Shown: positions 26,811-35,306 of the stretch, piece after piece
How the letters are laid out: each line of letters begins with the position of its first letter
How positions within the stretch are numbered: the stretch's first letter is position 1
DNA from: Allobosea sp. LC85
GTDB lineage: Bacteria; Pseudomonadota; Alphaproteobacteria; Rhizobiales; Beijerinckiaceae
Assembly (NCBI RefSeq): GCF_000735605.1
Contig: NZ_JPKG01000007.1
Coordinates: 1-64,000, forward strand
Direction of reading: 5' to 3'
Length of the DNA stretch: 64,000 nt
Translations under genes and position numbers: made by a program
The notes under the pieces: model-generated
What the model was told of the DNA's origin: nothing
Seen by the model: the letters and a program-made list of their open reading frames with translations, nothing else
Databases searched by the model: none

Positions 26811-26910
26811 GCACCGGCCCGAAAAGTGGATTGCGGTTTTCGGGGCAAAGCCGATGCAAACACGGAAAGGTTAGATCATCGGGCCGGATACGAATCCGGT
26901 CTGATGATCT
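26811..26910. repeat. Dispersed bipartite palindrome, family 1, copy 1
   Basis: About 100 bp made of two hairpins. The first has outer arms GCACCGGC/GCCGATGC (imperfect here) and an inner core CCCGAAAA/TTTTCGGG. The second has arms AGATCATCGGGCCGGAT and its complement ATCCGGTCTGATGATCT. Further copies are at 44430, 52315 and 54737. This copy lies between convergent genes and encodes the end of the polymerase gene on the minus strand. Confidence 0.85.
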
Positions 26911-28174
26911 GAGCCGGATCCGCGGGCGCCTGTCCGCGCGCGGGCCGAAGGGCAGCCCGGTCAGGGCTGAGCGCTGCCAGGCCCCAGACCAGCCCGAGCA
27001 GCAGGTAGAAATGCCGCCAGTGGTCGGTGTCGATCTGGACGCCCTGCAGGATGGTGATGAACAGGACCGACCACAGCACGATCGCGTGGTTCTGCCAGGG
27101 CGAGCGGGTGAAGACGAGGCGCCAGCCGACATAGCAGGTGGTGACGATCAGGCCGAGATAGGCGATGCCACCGAGCCAGCCATAGGAGGCGAAGGCATTG
27201 ATGTAGACGTTGTGGGGATCTTCCGGGAAATGCCAGCGGAAGCGCAGCGGGCCGAGCCCGTTCGGCGCATCGAGAAGGAGCGGAAGCGAGCGGAGCTGGC
27301 TGCCGAACCGCCCGGTGACGCCCTGATCATAGCTCTGGTTGAGGCTGGCGCGAATCTCGAAGATGTCGCGGATGCTCTCGAAGGAGAGCGCGATCAGCAA
27401 TGCCGCGAGGATGCCCCCAAGGGCAGCGAGGGTCAGCGCCACGATGCGGGCGCGGCGTGACGCGTCGGGCGCAGTCAGGAACATCAGCCCGACCATCATC
27501 AGGGCCGAGCCGGCCAGATTGCCCCAGGCACCGCGCGAAAAGGCGAGCAGCACGGCCATCAGCGGCACGCTCATCACCAGGAAGCCGCGTATCAGGCCCA
27601 GGCGCCCGATCAGGATATGCTGCAGCGCATAAGTGATGGGCACCACGAGGAAGGGGCCGAGCACATTGGGGTCCTTGAACGTCCCGGAAGCGCGGCCGGC
27701 ATAGGCGAAGACGTCGGAGAGGCCGCCAATATTGAAATAGCCGAGGATGCCGGCAAGGCTCGCGCACCAGGCGGAGAAGAGATAACCCTTGCGCAGCGTC
27801 TCCAACCGGCCGAGCGGGTCTTCCGCCATGATGGCCGCGAGGAAGATCGCGGTAATCATCAGGTAGACCGAGACGGCTGTGAAGCGCACCGAGGGCGCCT
27901 CGTCCATCCAGGGGATCAGCGAGAAGATGCCGCCGATATTGTAGAGCAGCAGCAGCACGACCATTGGCAGCAGCTTTTGCGAGAAGCGGATGCCTGTCAG
28001 CGCGAAGACGAACAGCGTGAGCAGGAAGAAGAACTCATAGGGGGACGGTTCGATCAGCGCGAAGCCGCTGGAGGCCGTCAGCAGCCAGAGTGTCCCTCGC
28101 TTGATCGAGGCAAGGGAAACCCTGAGGCTGCCGCGGCCGCCATCATGCCCCGCGCCGTCGGCGAGCGCGCTCAA
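26876..28174 (-). CDS. O-antigen/exopolysaccharide polymerase (Wzy/WaaL-type, multi-span)
   Basis: 432 residues with about ten or more transmembrane segments. The Wzy_C region is marked by ASGTFKDPNVLGPFL, LLAFSRGAWGN and the periplasmic DPHNVYINAFASYGWLGG. It polymerises lipid-linked repeat units on the periplasmic side. It starts with TTG at 28174, overlapping the stop of the sugar transferase gene by 4 nt (TTGA), so it is translationally coupled to it. The last residues (QIIRPDSYPAR) and the stop are encoded inside a dispersed palindromic repeat, so the original C terminus has probably been replaced. Confidence 0.88.
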   Translation of the reverse strand: MSALADGAGHDGGRGSLRVSLASIKRGTLWLLTASSGFALIEPSPYEFFFLLTLFVFALTGIRFSQKLLPMVVLLLLYNIGGIFSLIPWMDEAPSVRFTAVSVYLMITAIFLAAIMAEDPLGRLETLRKGYLFSAWCASLAGILGYFNIGGLSDVFAYAGRASGTFKDPNVLGPFLVVPITYALQHILIGRLGLIRGFLVMSVPLMAVLLAFSRGAWGNLAGSALMMVGLMFLTAPDASRRARIVALTLAALGGILAALLIALSFESIRDIFEIRASLNQSYDQGVTGRFGSQLRSLPLLLDAPNGLGPLRFRWHFPEDPHNVYINAFASYGWLGGIAYLGLIVTTCYVGWRLVFTRSPWQNHAIVLWSVLFITILQGVQIDTDHWRHFYLLLGLVWGLAALSPDRAALRPARGQAPADPAQIIRPDSYPAR

Positions 28175-29718
28175 TAGGCGTTCTCGGACTTGGTCAGCAA
28201 CGAGATCGGCGTCTTGTACAGGATGTAGAGGTCGAGCATCACCGACCAGTTTTCGATGTAGTAGAGGTCGTGCTCGACGCGGCGCTGAATCTTGTCCTCG
28301 GTATCGGTCTCGCCGCGCCAGCCATGGATCTGGGCCCAGCCGGTGATGCCCGGCTTGACCCTGTGGCGAGCGAAATAGCCGTCGACCACCTGCTCATAGG
28401 CGCGGTTGTCGGCCTTGCCGTGGACGACATGCGGGCGCGGCCCGACCAGCGAAAGATTGCCCTTGAACACCACGTTGAAGAGCTGCGGCAACTCGTCGAT
28501 CGAGGTCTTGCGGATGAAGCGGCCGACACGGGTGACGCGCGGATCATCCTTGGTCACCAGCTTGCGGGCGGTAGCGTCCTGCATCTCGTGATAGAGCGAG
28601 CGAAATTTGAGGACTTCGATCTGCTCGTTGTTGAAGCCGTAGCGCTTCTGCCGGAACAGGACCGGCCCCTTCGAATCGAGCTTCACCGCAATCGCCGTGA
28701 TCAGCAGCACCGGGGAGAGGGCGATCAGGGCCAGGGTGCCGACGATCTTGTCGAACAGCCATTTCACCACGATGTCCCAATCCGCAATCGGCCGGTCGAA
28801 CACATCGAGCACGGGCACCGCGCCGATATAGGAATAGGAGCGCGGCCGCAGCCGCAGCTTCGACATATGGGCGGAAAGGCGGATGTCGATCGGCAGAACC
28901 CAGAGCTTGCGCAGCATCTGCAGGATGCGCCCCTCCGCCGAGATCGGCAGGGTGAAGATCACCAGGTCGAGCTTGGTGCGGCGGGCGAACTCGACAAGGT
29001 CGTCGATGGTGCCGAGCTTCGGATAGCCGGCGACGAGATCGGGCGAGCGATCGTCGTTGCGATCGTCGAAGACACCGCAAATCTGCAGTCCCGAGTCCTT
29101 TTCCGCCTCGAGTGCCTTGATCAGCGCTTCGCCGGCAGCGCCGCCGCCAACGATGGCGGTGCGGCGCTCGAGCCGTCCCGTGCGGGTCAGCCGGCGCACG
29201 GCCAGCGTCACGAGCAGGCGCTCGCCGAGCAGGGCTGCGAGGCCGCCACCATAGAAGCCTGCGAGCCAGACACGGGAAAACTGGCTCCCGACCTTCATGA
29301 AGAAGAAAGCGGCGAGTGCGATCAGGAACAGCATGGTCCAGCCCGCGACCAGGCGGGCGGCGGTCGGGACGAAATGGCGCAGAGCGCCGATATGATAGAG
29401 ATGCAGCGCCTGGAAGGCGGCAAGCGCGCCAACGCTCACCAGGAGCACGGTGGTCTGATAGAGCAGGGTGCTTCTGGTGGTGCCCGCGACATAGAGCCAG
29501 TAGACCAGCCCCGCCAAGCTGACGATGACGAGGACATCGAACAGGCGGACCAGGCCTTCGATCAGCACCGGGGAGAGGGTCGGCTTGACCGGCATCGCCG
29601 CGATGCGTTCGGCCAGGGGATGGAAAGCGCGGGTCGAACCCGTCTTGCTCCCGCCAGCTGGATCCGATGCTCCGGCCGCGTCGGCCTTCATCAGGTCACG
29701 CACATCGAAAGTGCCCAT
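28171..29718 (-). CDS. Undecaprenyl-phosphate sugar-1-phosphate transferase (WcaJ/ExoY family)
   Basis: 515 residues. Four or five N-terminal transmembrane helices, a Rossmann-like CoA-binding_3 segment ([20 protein letters not shown]), then a membrane re-entrant helix and the bacterial sugar transferase domain: [68 protein letters not shown] and KPGITGWAQ. It starts glycan repeat-unit synthesis by loading a hexose-1-phosphate, often glucose, onto undecaprenyl phosphate. GAGGTAG lies 8 nt before the ATG at 29718; a GTG at 29721 is adjacent. First gene of a two-gene unit with the polymerase. Confidence 0.92.
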   Translation of the reverse strand: MGTFDVRDLMKADAAGASDPAGGSKTGSTRAFHPLAERIAAMPVKPTLSPVLIEGLVRLFDVLVIVSLAGLVYWLYVAGTTRSTLLYQTTVLLVSVGALAAFQALHLYHIGALRHFVPTAARLVAGWTMLFLIALAAFFFMKVGSQFSRVWLAGFYGGGLAALLGERLLVTLAVRRLTRTGRLERRTAIVGGGAAGEALIKALEAEKDSGLQICGVFDDRNDDRSPDLVAGYPKLGTIDDLVEFARRTKLDLVIFTLPISAEGRILQMLRKLWVLPIDIRLSAHMSKLRLRPRSYSYIGAVPVLDVFDRPIADWDIVVKWLFDKIVGTLALIALSPVLLITAIAVKLDSKGPVLFRQKRYGFNNEQIEVLKFRSLYHEMQDATARKLVTKDDPRVTRVGRFIRKTSIDELPQLFNVVFKGNLSLVGPRPHVVHGKADNRAYEQVVDGYFARHRVKPGITGWAQIHGWRGETDTEDKIQRRVEHDLYYIENWSVMLDLYILYKTPISLLTKSENAY

Positions 29719-30250
29719 CACACGCTACCTCTACTCAGACCGGAGCAATACTCACACCTCCCGGTCCCGGCTTGCGATTAGCTCAAAATGCTCTCGGAAG
29801 GCTTAATCCGAGGCTTCGCTGCCTTGCAGGCATCAATGCGACTCTACGGCATCCGGGGCCATCGCGAGCAGGCCAATTTATCCCCCTGCAGGTGGCTTCC
29901 CAAACCCGATGCAAAGAAAGTTGATTTTCTCTCGTCCGGCCAAGGAATTAGCTCACTCCCATTTCTTCCGATTTTGCATCGAAAAGCAGTCGTTTCTGGC
30001 CCATAAAGTTGATGTTGGTTGACAAAAAGCATTAAAACGGGCATATCCATTCGCGATGAGTGTCTGAGAAGCACATTTCTGAGCGATGCCCGCGGTTGCC
30101 AATCCAGGCAATTGGGCAAGTCGCTGTGCAACCCCCGCAGTTCGATCTGCCAGGGCTTCGTCTTCGAAACTCGTTCGTAAAAACTCCAACTTTGCTTAGC
30201 TGCCTAACGTCGCTTCCCGACGGTAAGCGCCGGCTTCGCCCGTGTGCATC
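29719..30250. other. Divergent intergenic/promoter region of the polysaccharide locus
   Basis: About 530 bp, clearly more A/T-rich than its surroundings, between the minus-strand sugar transferase gene and the plus-strand SMR genes. No gene is supported. A candidate + strand promoter has TTGACA at 30019-30024, a 17-nt spacer and CATATC at 30042-30047. Promoters for the minus-strand pair must also be here. The unusual composition may mark a transferred or regulatory segment. Confidence 0.45.
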
Positions 30251-30607
30251 ATGTCTTTTCATTGGTTGGTTCTGCTCGCAGCGATTGCTGTCGAGATTGT
30301 CGCGACGGCCGCGTTGAAGTCGGTCGTCGCCGAGCCGTGGCTCATCACGGTTCTGCCGCTCGTTCTGATCGGATTGTCCTTCGCGCTGCTCAGCGTGGCG
30401 CTGCGTGTCATCCCCATGGCGGTTGCCTATGCCGTCTGGGAGGGGCTCGGCATCGTCGGCATCGCCGCCGCCGGCCACCTTCTCTTCGGCGAGCATCTGA
30501 CGCCTGAGCGCCTGCTGGCGCTTGCGGCCATCATCGCCGGTATCGTGCTGCTCGAGCGCGGTGTCGGGCACGGCGTCGAGGAGGGTAAGCAGGGGAGGCT
30601 GGCGTGA
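30251..30607 (+). CDS. SMR-family transporter subunit (MdtJ/EmrE-like), first of pair
   Basis: 118 residues with four transmembrane helices. The essential membrane Glu is in helix 1 (AAIAVEIVATAALK). MAVAYAVWEGLGIVGIAAAG is the SMR signature region. The C terminus is polar. It is paired with a second SMR gene that overlaps by 4 nt (GTGA), so the proteins probably form a heterodimer exporting a cationic or polyamine-like compound. The ATG at 30251 is preferred over the GTG at 30242. Confidence 0.85.
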   Translation: MSFHWLVLLAAIAVEIVATAALKSVVAEPWLITVLPLVLIGLSFALLSVALRVIPMAVAYAVWEGLGIVGIAAAGHLLFGEHLTPERLLALAAIIAGIVLLERGVGHGVEEGKQGRLA

Positions 30608-30942
30608 CCATGCTTCTTCAGCCGCAATCGCTGGCCTTTGCCTGGCTCGGGCTTGCGGTCCTTCTCGAAGTCCTCGGTACCTATCTGCTCAAGCTGTCGG
30701 ACGGCATGAGGCGACGATTGCTTGGCGCCGTCGGGATGATCCTCGTCGTCGGGGCCTTCGCGGCCCTGGCACAGGCCATACGCGGCATGGACCTCTCGGT
30801 CGCCTATGCGGTCTGGGGCGGAGCGGGGCTGGTGATCACGGCCATCGTTGGCGCCCTGGCCTTCGGGCAGCGGATCTATCTGTCCGGCTGGCTCGGCATG
30901 GCGCTGGTCATCGCGGGCGTCGCCGCCCTGAAGTTCCTGTAG
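30604..30942 (+). CDS. SMR-family transporter subunit (MdtI-like), second of pair
   Basis: 112 residues with four transmembrane helices. Conserved Glu in helix 1 (GLAVLLEVLGTYLLKLSDG), SVAYAVWGGAGLVITAIVG, and GMALVIAGVAALKF at the end. It begins with GTG overlapping the first subunit's stop (GTGA); the ATG at 30610 is an alternative. Paired SMR genes usually give asymmetric heterodimers with both halves required. Confidence 0.85.
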   Translation: MTMLLQPQSLAFAWLGLAVLLEVLGTYLLKLSDGMRRRLLGAVGMILVVGAFAALAQAIRGMDLSVAYAVWGGAGLVITAIVGALAFGQRIYLSGWLGMALVIAGVAALKFL

Positions 30943-30980
30943 GGCGGCCGCGGCTGGTGATCAGTGTTTGCACCAGCTGT

Positions 30981-31014
30981 CCCGAAACCCGCAATCCACC
31001 TTTCGGGCCGATGC
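30981..31014 (-). repeat. Partial copy of palindrome family 1
   Basis: On the minus strand this reads GCATCGGCCCGAAAGGTGGA followed by TTGCGGGTTTCGGG, the first hairpin of family 1 with a few changes. The second hairpin is missing. It directly abuts a family 2 palindrome. Confidence 0.7.
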
Positions 31015-31015
31015 T

Positions 31016-31078
31016 ACTCTCATAGTTTAGAGCATGCTTGATGCGAAAAACCGTTGCCACTTTTTCGCAGCATGCTCT
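31016..31078. repeat. Dispersed palindrome, family 2, copy 1
   Basis: It begins ACTCTCATAGTTTAGAGCAT and has outer arms AGAGCATGC (31029-31037) and GCATGCTCT (31070-31078) around TGCGAAAAACCGTTGCCACT. It ends immediately at the TAG stop of the minus-strand glycosyltransferase gene. A second copy is at 35240-35306. Confidence 0.8.
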
Positions 31079-32245
31079 CTAGCCGATACCGCGTCGCGCC
31101 AGCGCGACGCGGTACGCCGCAAGCACGCCGTCGATCATCGCGTTGAGGCAGAAATTCTGGCGGACATGTTTGGCCAGATCGGTGGCCTGCGCGCGTCTTT
31201 CGGCCTCGGGCATGGCCAGGATCGAACGAATGCTGCCGGCCAGGATTGCCGGGTCATCGGCCGGTATCAGGCGGTTCGCGTGATCCGGGCCGTAGATCTC
31301 CCTGATGCCGCCGACATTCGTCGAGATCAGCGGCTGGGCTGCCGCTGCCGCTTCGAGGATGACATAGGGCAGCGATTCCGCCCGCGACGGGATGACCATG
31401 ACATGGGCTTGCGCCAGCGCGGCGCGGATCGGGCCTGGCGGTTCGAACACGCATTGACTGCCGACGCCGCGGTCGAACGTCATCTGGCGCAGCACGGCCT
31501 CGTCAGGGCCCGATCCCACGATCAGGATGCGCGGTTCGATGCCGTCGCGGCGCTTCAGCAGCGCGAGGGCGTCGATCAGCGTGTCGACCCCCTTCGCCGA
31601 GCGCAGTTCTCCGAGATAGACAAGGTCGAACGTTGCCTTGGCATGGTCGATCGGCGCGAACTCGGCTTCCGAAATGCCGTTCAGGACAATCCGGTAATCG
31701 CTGCGCGGCTTATGGCCGATATAGGCTTCGAACCGCCCCGCAATGAAGGCGCTCTCGAAGCAGAACATATCGGTCGCCCGCTCCAGCAGCCGTTCGACCG
31801 ACATGTAGATGCGATGCTCGGTGCCGCCGGGCTTGTAGTTGAAGCTGCCGCCATGCGGCGTATAGGCGGTGATGTACCGGCGCTGCGGTGAAACCAGTGC
31901 AGGCAGGCGCGCATAGACGCCGCCCTTCGAGCCATGGGCGTGCACGACATCGGGGGAGAGGCGTCCCCGCGTCGAGATCGCCGCCATTTGCGCCTTGGCG
32001 TCGGTGAGGCTGGGGTAGCGCGACATCGGTACGCGCGTGACGCCAAGCGCGAGATCGGGGCCAAGCTCGGCGAAGACCTGATCGGCACGTGCGCTGCCGG
32101 TATTCGAATCGCAGAAGATGCCGACCTGATGCCCGCACTCCACCTGCCCGCGGGCAAGATCGAGGACATGCCGGAACAGCCCGCCCAGCGGCGCCCGAAA
32201 GACGTGCAGGATGCGCAGCGGCCTCAGGCCGGGGGCGTCCGCCAT
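31079..32245 (-). CDS. Glycosyltransferase family 4 (GT-B)
   Basis: 388 residues from the ATG at 32245, which has GAGGTG 6 nt upstream; an in-frame GTG at 32254 lies inside that site. The N-terminal domain contains HVFRAPLGGLFRHVLDLARG and VVHAHGSKGG. The C-terminal Glycos_transf_1 domain has VYLGELRSAKGVDTLIDAL, ILIVGSGPDEAVLRQ and the nucleotide-sugar site PSRAESLPYVILEAAAAAQP. It adds a sugar to the lipid-linked repeat unit on the cytoplasmic face. It follows the export lipoprotein gene by 20 nt and is probably cotranscribed with it. Its TAG stop touches a palindrome. Confidence 0.9.
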   Translation of the reverse strand: MADAPGLRPLRILHVFRAPLGGLFRHVLDLARGQVECGHQVGIFCDSNTGSARADQVFAELGPDLALGVTRVPMSRYPSLTDAKAQMAAISTRGRLSPDVVHAHGSKGGVYARLPALVSPQRRYITAYTPHGGSFNYKPGGTEHRIYMSVERLLERATDMFCFESAFIAGRFEAYIGHKPRSDYRIVLNGISEAEFAPIDHAKATFDLVYLGELRSAKGVDTLIDALALLKRRDGIEPRILIVGSGPDEAVLRQMTFDRGVGSQCVFEPPGPIRAALAQAHVMVIPSRAESLPYVILEAAAAAQPLISTNVGGIREIYGPDHANRLIPADDPAILAGSIRSILAMPEAERRAQATDLAKHVRQNFCLNAMIDGVLAAYRVALARRGIG

Positions 32246-32265
32246 GGCCGTCACCTCGTTTACGC

Positions 32266-32826
32266 TCAGAACCAGCGTTCCTTGATGACGATCGTGTCGC
32301 CCGGCTGCACCTGATAGGTGATCGGCACGGTCCCGGTGACGAGCTGACCGTCGATCTGGCGCGTGACCTCGGCATAGTTGCGCTGGCCGCGCGGGGTGAA
32401 CCCCCCTGCGATAGCGACAGCGGTCTGTACTGTCATGCCGTTGACGAAGGGGAACTGGCCGGAATTGGTGACTTCGCCCAGGACGAAGAACGGGCGGTAG
32501 GTATCGACTTCTACCGAGACCTTTGGCTCGCGCAGGAAGCCACCGCGCAGCCGGCCCTCGATGGCCTGCTCGAGCTGCCGGGTCGTGCGTCCCTGGGCCT
32601 CGACCGGGCCGATCAGCGGCATGGAGATCCGCCCGGAGCCGTCGACGGCGTAGATGTTCGACAAATTGTCCTGACCGAAGACAATCACGCGCAGCCGGTC
32701 GCCGCTGGCGAGTCGATAGGGCACATTGACGTCGACGATCGCGAAGTCCTGCGCTGCGTAGCGCGGCGCACAGGCGCTCGCCGCCAGTGCGGCCGCCAAG
32801 GCAAGTGGGGCGAGTGATCGACTCAT
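32266..32826 (-). CDS. Polysaccharide export outer-membrane lipoprotein (Wza/OPX family, short)
   Basis: 186 residues from the ATG at 32826, which starts a lipoprotein signal (MSRSLAPLALAAALAASACA). YRLASGDRLRVIVFGQDNLS is the Poly_export motif; RISMPLIGPVEAQG and a following SLBB domain (FFVLGEVTNSGQFPFVNGMT) complete it. It is much shorter than Wza, as in ExoF-like OPX proteins that lack a membrane-spanning C-terminal helix. It is divergent from the Wzz/GumC gene with 180 bp between them, the usual partner. Confidence 0.9.
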   Translation of the reverse strand: MSRSLAPLALAAALAASACAPRYAAQDFAIVDVNVPYRLASGDRLRVIVFGQDNLSNIYAVDGSGRISMPLIGPVEAQGRTTRQLEQAIEGRLRGGFLREPKVSVEVDTYRPFFVLGEVTNSGQFPFVNGMTVQTAVAIAGGFTPRGQRNYAEVTRQIDGQLVTGTVPITYQVQPGDTIVIKERWF

Positions 32827-33006
32827 CGCATATTCAGTCCATCCAAATTCGACGGTCACGTTAGGATTGCTATGGTTAACAAAGACTGACCGCGACCTCC
32901 TTGGGGGAGGCGCCGCCCGCGTCTTAACTCGCCAATAACCTTAATCAGCTTTGATTGACCCTGCGTCCTGTGCTGGGCGCGCGAGTTTTGCGTGAATAGG
33001 TGAGTC

Positions 33007-35181
33007 ATGACCTCTCGATCCGATGACGGAATGCGGGATGCCGGCGAGAGCCGGGGCGACATGCTCGATCTGTCCGCTCTCTGGGCCGCCATCAAGCGGC
33101 GCAAGCTCTGGGTGCTCGGCCCCACCGTGCTGGCGCTCGGTCTCTCCTTTGTCGCCGTCAATCTGGTCACGCCGCGCTATACGGGCGAGGCGCGGCTCCT
33201 GCTCGAGAATCGGGACAGCTTCTATACCCGTCCGGGGCAGGGCGGGGCTGAGGCCACAAGCCAGCAATTCGACAGCGAGGGCGTCCAGAGCCAGGTCCAG
33301 GTCATCATGTCGCGTGATCTCGCCCGCGAGGCGATCAAGCGCATCGGGCTCGTCGGCAATCCCGAATTCGATTCCGGCGCCGGCGCGCTGAGCGCCCTGA
33401 AGCGGCTCGGCGTACTGATCGGGCTCGGTGCGCACCCGGCTGATCGCTCGCCCGAAGAGCGCGTGCTCGATCAGTTCTACGACCGGCTGCTGGTCTTCCC
33501 TGTGGGGCGCTCCCGCATTGTTGCGATCGAGTTCACGTCGCGCGATCCGGCCCTGGCCGCGCGCGGAGCCAACGAAATTGCGAGCGTCTACCTCGAGATG
33601 CTGGAGGCGGCGAAGCAGGATACCGCGCGTAGCGCTTCGTCCTGGCTCTCGACCACGATCGAGCCCCTGCGCAAGCGCGTCGCCGAGGCGGAAGGCAAGG
33701 TCGAGGACTTCCGCTCGCGCAACGGGCTTCTCGTCGGGACGAACAACACCACCATCACCGCACAACAATTGGCGGACCTCTCGACCCAGCTCTCCAGTGC
33801 CCGCAGTCAGCAGGCGGAGGCCCAGGCCAAGGCCAGCGTCATTCGCGACGCGATGAAAAGCGGGCGGACCTTCGAGATTCCGGATGTCGCCAATAACGAA
33901 CTGGTCCGCCGCCTGATCGAGCAGCGCGTCAATCTGCGCGCCCAGATCGCACTGGAGTCGCGTTCGCTCCTGCCCGGGCATCCGCGTATCAAGGAGCTCA
34001 GCGCCCAGCTCGCCGATCTGGAAGGCCAGATTCGCGCCGCCGCCGAGCGCACGGTCCGCACCCTCGAGAACGAGGCGCGCATCTCCGGCCAGCGTGTCGA
34101 CAGCTTCACGGCCGCCCTCGAAGGGCAGAAGAAGAATGTCTCGAGCGCCAACGACAAGGAAGTGCAGCTGCGTGCGCTGGAGCGCGAGGCGCGCACGCTG
34201 CGCGACCAGCTCGAGCAATACATGCAGCGCTATCGCGAGGCTGTGGCGCGCGACACCCAGAACGCCAGCCCGGCCGATGCACGCATCATTTCGCGCGCCG
34301 TCGAGCCCACGGAACCGTCCTTCCCGAAGAAGATCCCGATCATTCTCGTCGCGACGCTCGCGACCTTCCTCGTCGCGCTCGCCATGGTGGTCTCGCGTGA
34401 ACTCCTCAACGGCACTGCCGGGTCACCTCCCGGCTCGAATGGACCGCGCCGCGCGCCGGGCTGGGTCGGCGGTGGCGGGGCTGGTGCCGCGCAACATCCT
34501 TCGGACGGCGACGAGCGCCGCGAGCGCATTGCGGGGCTGCTGACCCATACCGGCCGGGTTGGCCGCGTTCCACTGGCCGCCGCCGACCCCGAAGGGGCCC
34601 TCGCAGCGCTTTCGGAGCGGATTGCTGCGCCTCCCGCCGATATGGCACCGCTGGCCGTGCTGCTCGACGGGGCCGGCCCCGAAGCGATGTCGGCACGGGA
34701 TCTCGCGGAACTGCTGTCCAGGCACTCGCGCTGCGTGCTGGTCGACCTTGCCAGCGATGATGACGAACCGGAAGAGCTGGGGTTCTCCGAGCTCCTCGCC
34801 GGCGAGGCACAGTTCTCCGAGATCATCATGCGCGAACCCGGCTCGCGATTGCATCGCATCAGTGCCGGGCGCGCAGGACGCAGGGCGGTTCTCGCCGCGC
34901 CGGACATCGTCGAGGTGGCGCTCGATGCGCTCTGCGAGACCTATGACTGGGTGCTGGTCTCGGCGGCTTCAGGGGATGAAAGCGCCGTGCTCGCGCCGCT
35001 GGTCGGACGTGCGCAGGGCGTCTTCGTCATGGCGGGCAGCATCGGTAACGGGCACGCCATGGAGGCTGCCTACCGGCTTGCCGATTTGACGACGGCGCCG
35101 GTGGCCCTCGTCGTCGATAAGCTCGAGGAGACGGTGGGCGTCCCGTTTTCCGTCCGCGAGCATGATGCGGCGATGGCCTGA
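33007..35181 (+). CDS. Wzz/GumC-type polysaccharide co-polymerase with degenerate kinase-like domain
   Basis: 724 residues. A Wzz domain with transmembrane helices near 34-53 and 437-457 flanks a long periplasmic coiled coil (about 190-420). The cytoplasmic end (about 545-720) aligns with the bacterial tyrosine kinase fold, but where Walker A should be it reads LLDGAGPEAMSARDLAELLS, lacking the GKS/T lysine. Walker A' is CVLVDLAS and Walker B VLVSAASG without Asp, and there is no terminal Tyr cluster. It should control chain length and export without autophosphorylating. AGGTGA precedes the ATG. Confidence 0.88.
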   Translation: MTSRSDDGMRDAGESRGDMLDLSALWAAIKRRKLWVLGPTVLALGLSFVAVNLVTPRYTGEARLLLENRDSFYTRPGQGGAEATSQQFDSEGVQSQVQVIMSRDLAREAIKRIGLVGNPEFDSGAGALSALKRLGVLIGLGAHPADRSPEERVLDQFYDRLLVFPVGRSRIVAIEFTSRDPALAARGANEIASVYLEMLEAAKQDTARSASSWLSTTIEPLRKRVAEAEGKVEDFRSRNGLLVGTNNTTITAQQLADLSTQLSSARSQQAEAQAKASVIRDAMKSGRTFEIPDVANNELVRRLIEQRVNLRAQIALESRSLLPGHPRIKELSAQLADLEGQIRAAAERTVRTLENEARISGQRVDSFTAALEGQKKNVSSANDKEVQLRALEREARTLRDQLEQYMQRYREAVARDTQNASPADARIISRAVEPTEPSFPKKIPIILVATLATFLVALAMVVSRELLNGTAGSPPGSNGPRRAPGWVGGGGAGAAQHPSDGDERRERIAGLLTHTGRVGRVPLAAADPEGALAALSERIAAPPADMAPLAVLLDGAGPEAMSARDLAELLSRHSRCVLVDLASDDDEPEELGFSELLAGEAQFSEIIMREPGSRLHRISAGRAGRRAVLAAPDIVEVALDALCETYDWVLVSAASGDESAVLAPLVGRAQGVFVMAGSIGNGHAMEAAYRLADLTTAPVALVVDKLEETVGVPFSVREHDAAMA

Positions 35182-35239
35182 GCCGGAGCGTATCCCGGCG
35201 GCCGAGGCGGCACGGTAGCGCCCGTGCTAAACGTGATCG

Positions 35240-35306
35240 ACTCTCATAGTTTAGAGCATGCGTTATGCAAGAAACCGTTGCCACTTTGTAGCATAAAGCA
35301 TGCTCT
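35240..35306. repeat. Dispersed palindrome, family 2, copy 2
   Basis: It opens with ACTCTCATAGTTTAGAGCAT like copy 1 and has arms AGAGCATGC (35253-35261) and GCATGCTCT (35298-35306) around AAGAAACCGTTGCCACTTTG. Its last bases overlap the TAG stop of the minus-strand acyltransferase gene. Confidence 0.8.

Noticed and set aside
28270..29781. A 503-codon open frame antisense to the undecaprenyl-phosphate sugar transferase gene
   Set aside because: The minus-strand gene has all motifs of its family; the antisense product is His/Asp/Arg-rich shadow sequence.
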